Shown: positions 46,412 to 55,479 of the stretch, one piece after another
How positions within the stretch are numbered: the first letter of the stretch is position 1
How the letters are laid out: the number at the start of each line of letters is the position of its first letter
Assembly (NCBI GenBank): GCA_027382625.1
Contig: JAJKFJ010022318.1
Location: forward strand, 39,263-103,262
Direction of reading: 5' to 3'
Length of the DNA stretch: 64,000 nucleotides
Source of the DNA: Tetmemena sp. SeJ-2015
Taxonomy: Eukaryota > Ciliophora > Spirotrichea > Sporadotrichida > Oxytrichidae
Notes under the pieces: generated by a model
The model's input: the letters and a program-made list of their open reading frames with translations, nothing else
Told to the model about the DNA's origin: nothing
Database searches by the model: none
Position numbers and translations under genes: made by a program

Positions 46412-49400
46412 TATCTTATAACTAAAATAAGAGCAAAACCCTGAGAACTGCCAAAGACTTATCTCTGTCATGATATAAGAGAAGCATATTTGTGTCCTTT
46501 ACTTTTCAATATGGCCTATTTTATCTTTACTTACTATTAGAAAATACCCCAATTTTTTTGAATATTTATGAAATAACGTGAACACGATATAATATTTATT
46601 GCAACATCTCTATTGTTCGCACGCATGTTTGTAGTTTCTCGACTGCGAGAACTCTTCTGTCCATCTTACTACTAAAGTACTCTTTCACTTCGCTCAATCT
46701 TCCTTCACCTCCCTCACTCTCTAATCAGAATACTTAATAATTTTTAGAATGAAAGGAAAGTGTGTGGGGCAGGTCGAACGAGCGGTTGCGTGGGAATTCT
46801 TCGGTGGCGGGAAGAGGAGAGTGACGGCTGGAGATGACTATACACGGGCTTGGATGTGCAACTGATAGTTAGAGGGTTGAGCTAGAGTAATATCCTAGGG
46901 TTATTATAGTGGTGCTTATTAGTGGTGGGTTTCATAAATATATAGGTAGCATTTGATTAATTAATTAGTTAGAACTACTACCCCTCTCAACTCACTATCA
47001 GTTGGCATCTTCGCCCTCGTCCTCCTCGTCCTCATCCACGGCCTCCAAAGCTTCTTTCTCCTGATTTCTGCGACAACATTCATCATATATTCTCTCTTCC
47101 TTGGTAACAGTCTCGCCAGTTTCCATATCGTACACCAACTCCTCAGTCAATAAATAGTTACAAGCATTACTATTATTATTGATAGTGTATTTTTTGAACA
47201 GTCTTCTTTAAATGAAAAGCAGAAACGGTGCCTGCGATAGCTTGGCCTGCAACGGTGGTAGTTGCTTGAGCAGCAGGAGTGATATAGGCAGTGATCTTGG
47301 TTGGCTTGTATCTGAGAACCTTTCCGACAGCGATGGTTCTGCCCTCATCTCTCAATCTAATCAATATACTATACTACCCAATTGAGGCATCACTTCTGCC
47401 TTCTCCAGAGCAACGGGAACTCTAAACTTAAGAAGTTAATTCTGCAAATGACTCTTGCAAAGCTTTGAGCGAATTGAGCCTTGGCCTTCTCTATGAGTTC
47501 GCCCTTTTCAGTTCTCTCATGTACTAGAATCAGCTCCTTCACTGAAGCCTCCTCGGCAACAGTGTGCAAGTGCAAAATAAATTACTCATTTATTCCTTAT
47601 TCACACTTAAGAAGTTCAAGCAAGTCGAGCTCTGTCTCATTTTAATATTCTAACTACTACATTAATGCTTATAACTTTGATGAGATTTTCGTCAGCTATG
47701 TTCATTTGATATACGTATATCATGAAGTGAGAAGTTATATAGTGAGGGTAGGGCCTTGATACCAGTTGCAAAGTCTAAAATGCAACATTGCTCGTCCATC
47801 TTAAATTTATTAACTCAAGAATGTATAAATTTAATCTTGTTGACGACCACATAAAGAAAATTAATAGATTTCAAAAAGTCTGGGGCATCGAAAATAGTCC
47901 ATCTCTTATTAGAAGTTTCATTTGTTCCAAATCTTCGAGCCACCAAGACTCTCTGTTCTTTTCATTAATTTTTAAATCCTTATCTACAACTAATTGTTGA
48001 CTGTTATAATATAATACAGGGCTTTCTATTCACGCTGCTTCTTCTTCTCTAGACTTTTCTAGTATAATTTGTTAAATAGCAGTGGCATATTGCTCAAATT
48101 AAGTTTATCTTTTACTTTAGATAAATTTTAATTAGACGAATAGAGCCAGTCGAATTGCTTCTAATTCTAGCAAAAAAAAAATTTATTAATTAGAGCTTTC
48201 CAAAGCAGGGATCGTTTGATTTCTTACTAAAATAAAAATGACAATTGATAAAAACAGCATGCTATAATTATTTATGTAAGTATGATAAATGAAGTTTCAA
48301 TTGTAGCCTTGAGCCATGTTGAGACCATCCATTCAAGAGTTTTAAATTAAGAATGAGCTCCCATGGGTTGCTGGTAACCTAATATAATTATAAAGTAATA
48401 TACTGATTGATATAAAATAATTATTTCTGCGAGCGTACTCTTCCTTATTAAATTAAAATTGCTTAAAATCTCATCTCTCAAGGTGAATCTACCCAATTTA
48501 TATGCTTACTTACTTACCCTATTCATTATCTCAATTAATTGATCCTTATTTTAAAATAATTGTAAATATGAGCTTGACAGTACCTGACTCAACCTTCATG
48601 ATTATTGATTAGAGGACCCTCAGGATCTCTGGGTGGAATTTTATGTTTCATATATGCAATGACTTTTGTTGCAAAGTCCTGCTGGTATAGCTTCCTTGAG
48701 GTTAGTTCCATTAAGACCAGAGACAGGCACGAAAGTGATATCCTTTTCAGTGTCATAGCAATTAAAAAGATTATTAAAATTATAAGGCTTGAGACTTGTA
48801 ACGATCTCAGTGAATCTTTCCTTGCAGAATAGATTTATTAGAAAAGATCTTTTTTATCAAAGCTCCGAAATCTGCCATTGAAGCTCCCATAATCAGATAG
48901 ATCATTGGCCTGGGGCATCTTAATTAAGAAGGAGTTTCGATGTTAGCTCTTCCGACCTCAACAGTCTTTCCCTTTGCCTTTTCTTCTTCGTTCTCGTCCA
49001 TGACGTAAGCGAGCCACCAAGATCATTCATCAATTTAACTACTCTTTTTTCCTTGGCCTCTTGTTTATACTTTTGAATGGTTCTTTCGTCGACTGCTCCC
49101 ATCAAGTACATACTATGAATTTCTTGGAGCAACCATTATAAATTGAAGGTTGACTTTCCAGCATCAACGTGACCAATGAAAACCAAACTGCAGGGGGCCT
49201 TAGCCTCATCAACTTCAACAATAGGCTCATTGATAGTAGTAGATGTTGCTTATAAGTTAACTTGGCTGCCTCTTTTTGAAGCTTAAGAGCCTGGGCCTCG
49301 GCTGCTTTCTATTCTAGGGATTCAAACATCGTTCCCTTCATCCATAACATAACTTCTTCTCTGGGTCTTCCTAGATGACTTGAGGCTTGACGGGTGGAGC

Positions 49401-50662
49401 CTTGGGCTTCTTAATTGGCTTGCCTCCAAAGGTATATTCTTCCTCATCATCATCCTGCTATTTCTTATTTTGAACCTTGCCACGTCCTCCCATCTTGGGC
49501 TTTTGACTGTAGGCCTTATCGATTTCAGCCTGCTCCTTCAAATATTGAGCCTGCTGCTCGTTGTAAAAAGCAGTGGCTATTCTCTATACTATGGAATAAA
49601 GTGGAGTCGAATAGAGCATGCATGTTGGGTGCATATTCAGGGTAGTGGGTGAACAAGAACTTCTACTGATCATCGGAAACAATGCGAGGGTTGGTCAAGT
49701 CATCAGCTGGGAACATTGGGTTTGAAGCTGCGAGAGAGAAGAAAGCAGCAGACTTTCCAAAATATGCACACACACTCAAAGTATTGCTAATTCAATACTA
49801 AGAGAATACTTCTTAAGGTTATAAGTGAATTACAAGGCTATACTTTTATAATATCCCTAATTTGATTTCTTAGGTGCTGATTCTTCTTTCTTTTGAGCAA
49901 CTTGGATATCTGGATTTCACACTAAGATGAATTGTTTTTCTTAGGGGCAGAGTCAGCTGCCATGTCAAGGGTGGGGAAAGTCTCCTCGGTCTTAACGATT
50001 TTTTTCTTAGGAATGAAAGCACTAGCTCCAGTGTTGAAGTTAGAGCTATGAATTTTTATGCGAAAACTAGGTAGTGGCTTGAGCGGGCACTCCAACAGCA
50101 GCAGATGCATTTGGTACTGTGCTCAGACTCATGTTACCCATCTGATGATTCACATTGTAGCTTTTAAACAAGTTGAGACCAGCAGCAGGGTATTAGTTTG
50201 CGTAGCCTCCTTGCATTTGCTAATACTGCTGCATCAAAAATTGCGCATTTTGGTCGTAGAATGGCTGAGCATTTTGATCATAGGTTGGCATCATTCCGTA
50301 GCCCTGATTTGCTCCCATTTAGTAGCCCTGAGCTCCTTTAATTTCCTGGCTGGTAACCACCTTGGTAGTACTGCTGCTGCTGGTATTAGGCGGCATTGGG
50401 ATCCTGGTAGTAGCCTGCACCTTACACATTGAACTGTGCTCCTCCCATCTGCACCTAACCATTTGCGTGAACTTGCTATTGCTGAGCGCCAGTGTTGGCT
50501 TGAGCTTGACCGCCGAGGGCTGGGAACTCAAACTTAATACAAATGAGTAGCTTTTTTAGAAACATCATTTCAAGTTTATTACCATTGTTGAGGTTAGCAG
50601 AACCCTGAATAGGAAATTAGGATGAAGATAAAGAAGACTTATCCGTAGTTTTGATTGTACAT
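45130..50662 (-). CDS. SUP35: eRF3 (GSPT/Sup35-type) translation termination GTPase, scrambled germline gene
   Basis: ATG 50662-50660 (MYNQNYG) opens a Gln/Asn/Tyr/Gly-rich, Sup35-like N-domain (e.g. YYQDPNAAQYQQQQYYQGG), then a PAM2-like motif (FNTGASAFIPKKK) for poly(A)-binding protein. The GTPase core is recognisable: GHVDAGKST, the switch region with RESWWLAYVMDENEEEKAKG, DAPGHKNYVPNM, SAKKGEFEAGFEMEGQTREH, NKMDEPSVKW, SGLNGTNLKEA, GPVRIPILDKMKDRGTVVFG, MPQLGRLRDEGRTIAVGKV, and an acidic tail ending TGA 47000-46998. No physical reading frame gives this order: the segments lie in four groups (50662-48550, 47950-47610, 47578-46998, 46411-45130) and interleave through shared pointers. eRF3 helps eRF1 end translation; here UGA appears to be the only stop. 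Confidence 0.92.
46412..46997. other. spacer inside the eRF3 locus
   Basis: Non-coding as far as I can see, between the even cluster and the acidic C-terminus. A GC-richer patch near 46640-46860 has no convincing frame. Confidence 0.35.
46998..47578 (-). other. eRF3 3'-terminal MDSs
   Basis: Encodes the end of the protein: HLHTVAEEASVKELILVHER, EKAKAQFAQSFARVICR, VPVALEKAEVMPQLG, RDEGRTIAVGKVLRYKPTK and the acidic tail to TGA. It joins physically downstream but logically upstream DNA: pointer ATTTTG at 47573-47578 matches the one at 45157-45162. Two very short inserts (17-20 bp; pointers TAG at 47357/47374 and AGA near 47.43 kb) also have to go. Confidence 0.85.
47610..47970 (-). other. eRF3 middle micro-MDS cluster
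   Basis: Carries small pieces needed between the odd and even clusters: KNRESWWL (47.94-47.97 kb), NETSNKRWTIFDAP (47.88-47.92 kb), VVVNK (47.83-47.85 kb), a 13-bp piece KMDE (47790-47802), CNWYQGPT (47.74-47.78 kb), ADENLIN (47.68-47.70 kb) and ELDLLELLK (47.61-47.63 kb). Confidence 0.85.
48550..50662 (-). other. eRF3 'odd' MDS cluster
   Basis: 5' group in physical and coding order: prion-like N-domain, PAM2-like region, linker, G1 loop, MGAVDERTIQKYKQEAKEK, AYVMDENEEEKAKGKTVEVG, a 14-bp micro-MDS (48906-48919), GASMADFGAL, RFTEIVTSLKP, TEKDITFVPVSGLNGTNLKE, RDPEGP and ESGTVKL pieces down to about 48571. Short non-coding spacers lie between them where even or middle MDSs belong. Confidence 0.85.
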
Positions 50663-51829
50663 TTTCTTTAAAGTTTCCCTGCAACTAGTCAGAGGTAATA
50701 GCTAGTTATATTATTTAATATAATAATTCTCCAATTATTTGCGAGCTCTTTATGCTACCCACTCATAATGATTGTTCACAACCATATGAGAAATGTTTTT
50801 AAAGTTTATAAGTAAATAAGCAAATAAAAAGTATAATTTTCAATTTACAAATCGAACTAGATTCGACTTAAGAGGCTCTCCAGGGATAGAAATATCCAAT
50901 ATTTTATTAATAATTAAATTATTCTTTAAAATAATGATTACCAAAACCACCACACTATTTGTATAGAAATACTCACAAAATTGACGAGCCTCTTCGTTTA
51001 GTAAAATTTTAAAACGAAATAAAATAATAATCATAACTCTTCCAAAGTAGTAGTAGTTTAAATTATCTGTTTCGTCTCAAATAACTTCTAGGTAAGCAAT
51101 GATATTTAAAGCTTGCGTAAATTTTACTCAGTTACAGAGAATATAGTTCTTAACTTTGGTAATAAAATGATGATACCACCTTTCTGCTCCTTCTCAAATA
51201 TAAATTCATCACATGGAAGCTTAAGATTGGAGGGAAATGTAAGGAGATTGTGCTAAGTCCTCTGAAATCAGAACTATACTCATCCCTTGGCCAAAAAGCC
51301 GAAAAAAACCATTTTACTATTTTTATAGAAAAGGCAAAGCAAGGATGAGAATTAAGGACTGAAAAACATCTATAAAATAAATCATAGACAAATGTGATCC
51401 ATCAAGTGCCGTATTCATCAAGTTATAGTCAAGAAAGCTGTATTAACATATAAAAATTTCGTATTAAAATATGCATGAATAAAATAGATTTTTTTTCTCC
51501 CACTATTAACAAAATCAATTTCTGTTAAATTCATCGATTTAATTTGAGAAAAAATCTTTAATTTTATAAAGGAAGAAATAATGGATTAATCCAATTAGAA
51601 TTATTCCTTCAATATAAAATTGTCTAGAAAGCATAGATTATAATTTTCCTTAAAAAATAATAAAATCAATCTATTTTATTTTTAAGATTTATCTTTCCAA
51701 TGTTAATCTAAAATATTGAATTGAAACGTTTGAAGAAAGTAAATTCACAAAACATTGAATTTAATATTTATTTATACAAGATTTTTAGTTCATTTTAGTT
51801 CAATCCATAAAATCGATGTCATAATTAAA
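50663..51829. other. AT-rich spacer at the duplication boundary
   Basis: Between the eRF3 start and the PCCB paralog end. A slightly GC-richer patch at 51210-51350 shows no convincing coding frame. Confidence 0.4.
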
Positions 51830-53860
51830 TATTGGTTACTTTCTCTTCTTTGGCTCTAAATCTATAATTTTCTCTAAGATGATTCTTCTAGTGTTTTCAG
51901 GAAGTCCCATCTCTCCCTCTTAATTTATTCTTTAGAATGGTATTGCATTTATTCCATAATTTTAATGATTATTCATGAGAATACTTTGAGGTTGCATAGA
52001 TGAGATTTCAGATATGGACCAGCCATAATTGAAGTCTCCGTTTATATATATATGCTTGTCAAGATGCTACAAGCTCCATCATAACCATTACGAGTTATGA
52101 TGTTAATTTTTGGAGTTTTTGCTTTTGCGTAAGCTTTGAGCAACTTAGCTCTAGAGTTTATAATTCCTCCAAATTCTTGCTCTGATTATATAAGAAAGCC
52201 TGGCACATCAGTGAAGGTCACAAGTGGAATCTGGAAAGCATCACAGAATCTCACAAAGCGAGCAGCCTTGGTTGAAGAATCGATATCTAGGCAACCTGCA
52301 AGCACTTGAGGTTGATTTGCAACAATACCGATAACTCTGCCTTCAACTTCTCCGAAGCCAACAAGAATGTTCTTTGCGTAGTCTGGCATAATTTCATAGA
52401 ATTGGTTGCGATCTAATATCGAGTCTACAACAATCTTCATGTCATAGGGCTTGTTAGGGTCGAAAGGTACAATATTGTTGAGAACCTTGCAAGATGCTTA
52501 AGAGGCGCGGTCGAATTGAGTCCATGGGCGGTGGGCTCTCTTCTCATGGCAGTTTTGAGGAAGATAGGTCATCAAATGGCGAGTGCTTGCAATAGCTTCA
52601 ACGTCATTTTGGAAGGCTCTGTGAGCAACACCAGAGACGGAGGAGTGCATCTTAGCACCTCCAAGCTCCTCTTATTGCAAATTTTCTTTAGCAAAAGTCC
52701 ACTCATCCTAGGGACCAATCAAATTAATGGAGGAGGGATCTTTTACCATTATGGCTAAAATATGATTAGATTATTGATAAAATAATTGCCCAAGGATCTG
52801 AGGTTAAAGTCCTCTTTATCACTTATATTATTTTACTTATCTTTGTCTTATATTTTTTCCTCTCCACTTTAATTTAGTTTTTGAATGCTCTAAATTCTTT
52901 CAAAAGTTCTTGATCTCTGTTTTACTTTAGATTATTCCCTTCAATATATCTTGAAGTTAATAATGCATTAAAGCCGCACTTAATTACACTAGTTGAAATT
53001 TAAGAGCATCTTATATTCGCCTATTTTTATGTACTAGACTCATTTTGTGAATTTACAACGCTTAAAATCGGTTTGGAAAAGTTCAACAAAGTCATTCATT
53101 TCAACTTAAAGGACAGAATAATTTTAAAATTTATCCACTTTTTAAAGAAAATAAACTCTAACCATATATAAAAAATAAGATAATAAACAAAATGATTTAC
53201 TGATAACATTGTTTGAGAGAAATTTAAAACAGAAAAATTAGTGGCGATGGAGGTGCTAAAGAATTCCGTTCTCTTCCACTTCAAATTTATAATTTTAAAT
53301 TGAAGAATGATAATAATTATTCTGACTAAATATATATCGGTAGAAGCTCTATTCATGTTTTAAAGAAAAATTATTACTTTTTACCTCTATTTTCTAATCT
53401 TATTTGAGTCATATTGTAAAATCCGTCTATGCTGATGATTGGATCACTCCATTTGAGCAGCGTCCCATGAGTAGAGAGATTTAAGGTATATATCCTGAAG
53501 CCGCTATATTCCCCTAGCAGATTTTAGCATAGCCAGTTTGAGACTCATGATCTTCTTCAATACTGGAACTAACCTAATCGTAAATACCAATACATGGAGC
53601 TTTTGCCCTTGCAGCCTAGCCAATAATTTTGCAAATTTTCTTTGATTAAGAATTAGAAAGTTCACCTCTAAAGCCTGTAAGGTCTTGCGAGAAAGCAAAT
53701 GCGAGTACTCCATTAACTTTACCACTTCCAGCAACAATCCTCAGATCAATATTTTCTCCATTGAAGTAATTGTCAATCTAACTATCAATTTCATTAAATG
53801 TTCCCTCGTCGAATAGGAGATCTATTCGCTCTTTTGCTGTTAAAATAAAAAAGAAAATTC
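51830..53860 (-). pseudogene. diverged PCCB paralog, probably inactive
   Basis: Read in the ciliate code, the minus strand follows PCCB from AKERIDLLFDEGTF (53.83 kb) through LAFAFSQDLTGFRGEL and LLMGRCSNGVIQSSAQTDF, MVKDPSSINLIGP, then the near-identical block 52198-52668, and on through EFGGIINSRAKLLKAYAKAK to about 52.0 kb. TAA/TAG are tolerated as Gln and long stretches remain open. Key motifs are lost, however: GGARIQEG is replaced by QVSSSIEED and [12 protein letters not shown] by GRCSNGVIQSSA. The N-terminal presequence region and C-terminus are barely recognisable. A decaying gene or a pseudoenzyme; part of the tandem duplication. Confidence 0.8.
52198..52668 (-). repeat. near-identical tract shared with PCCB (43269-43739)
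   Basis: Gap-free alignment at a constant offset of 8929 bp, with 8 differences by eye in about 471 bp (about 98%). Flanks on both sides drop abruptly to much lower identity. Six of the eight differences are synonymous in the PCCB frame; the other two fall in one codon (Ile to Ala). Confidence 0.9.
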
Positions 53861-54379
53861 GATATAAATAATATCTTCCCTATATGTTTAACTTAGACGC
53901 AAGCTTATAATTGATTGTTCTCTAGAAATGTCTTATTTGTGGTTCCCTTTGTATAAATGGTAAGTACTGCTGTAACTATTCGATCTCAATTTTGCGAATT
54001 TTTTCAAAAGATTATCTCCTTGCAGATAAGAACTTTAGAACTTGCATTTAAATATATTTATAAAATTTTCTATTTCATGTTTGTTATTGTAGTGAAGATG
54101 ACTAGTTTATCTGTTAGATTAATAACCCCTTAAAAATCAAAATAATATAAGAAAGTTAGAATAAGATTTGTATTATTATTTTTCTTGTTTTATAAAGTGA
54201 CTATAACATCTGTTTCGTAAAATGATATCTTTACACCTCCAAGTGCTTCCTTTATCTTAGGTAACTAAATTTAAGGTTTAACAGGGTTCTTGATTATTAC
54301 TAGCTAGCTATATAATATCAGGTTTTAATACCTTGCCTATCATATGTTACTTTTTGCAAATTATATTCCTTAATCAGTC

Positions 54380-55350
54380 TCTACTTAAACATTTTAAATT
54401 TTCCATTTCGGTTTCATATCGTATTGAAGTCTGATTGCAATTTGTACTGAACTGTCTAGTCAATAGTGGCTAATAAAGACCTCCCTGCATAACTGGTCTG
54501 ACATATTCACTGTTTCAGGCATCGAATCTATTTGATCCTTGGTCAGAGGATACTTCTCTGATTAAGGAGTACTACCGGGATACCTTATAAGTTTAAGAAC
54601 TGAGGAAGCTTGTATTTAAGTTTTTATGATAAAATCCATCGTTAAATTAAATAAAAAAAGCATTTTATATTAAATCGGAGATATAAAATAGATTGGAATA
54701 AACCTATTTTAATTTATAAAGCGAAGTATTTTCTTTATCTTAAATTAAATTAATTTTAAAAAGTAAAATAAGTATTAAAAAAAAAATGTTATAAAATAGA
54801 ACTACGAGAGGAAGACGAAATAGAAGATGTAGTAGCTTAGTCTTTTCGGAGCAAAATAAAGTAATAAATAATATAGTGGACTGGCATCGAAAAGTCATTA
54901 AGAGCATGAAAGATGAAGCACAGGGTGGACACTACAAGAACTTGACAAAATTCATTTATGGTTGCCTTTTTTTTTGCCTTTTTAAAAAACCCCTGAATTG
55001 GACCAGAGACTGAATTTGTGATCTCAATTACAAAGCCACTAAGCCATCAAGAATGGGACCCAAGATTGACAAAAAACTATAGCCTACTGTGAGTAAAGAT
55101 TCAAACGGCAGAAATTCCTAGTCATTGCTAAATGAAATGAGTGGAGACTCCTGAGTCCTCTTGAGAGTATAATCTGTTGAGCCTCCCTGACCAATAGTGG
55201 AAATTGATTGAGAAAACTAATGATGTATCCGAATGGAGACTTGCCATAAGGAGCTATCAACTCTAGTGGGGAAACTTTGGGATATCAAAAAGTCAATCCA
55301 ATACGAATAAAATGAATATAATTCCTAATCTCTAATCATCATCTCTGGGT
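54380..55350 (+). CDS. inserted MDS-like fragments of an unrelated plus-strand gene
   Basis: GC-richer blocks absent from the original locus. Plus-strand ciliate-code segments: DPWSEDTSLIKEYYRDTLQV (54.53-54.6 kb), VDWHRKVIKSMKDEAQGGHY (54.88-54.97 kb), NYKATKPSRMGPKIDKK then SKDSNGRNSQSLLNEMSGDS (55.02-55.15 kb) and EYNLLSLPDQQWKLIEKTND with SEWRLAIRSYQLQWGNFG (55.16-55.28 kb). The frame changes between blocks as if IESs or introns intervene. No family recognised. A minus-strand frame is also open over part of this, but the plus segments look more protein-like. Confidence 0.45.
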
Positions 55351-55479
55351 ACTATTTAATTATGTTTTGAGATTAATCCTGAAATTTTCATAATGAAATT
55401 GAACGTTGACTATTGTTTTTTGTTCACTCCATTAAAATTAGAATTAATCACTCCCAACTTATTCCAACTCTCCTTTCAT

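Noticed and set aside
54870..55300. Minus-strand open frame of about 140 codons
   Set aside because: Overlaps plus-strand blocks that look more protein-like. The minus frame has no recognisable motif, so I favour plus but cannot exclude minus.
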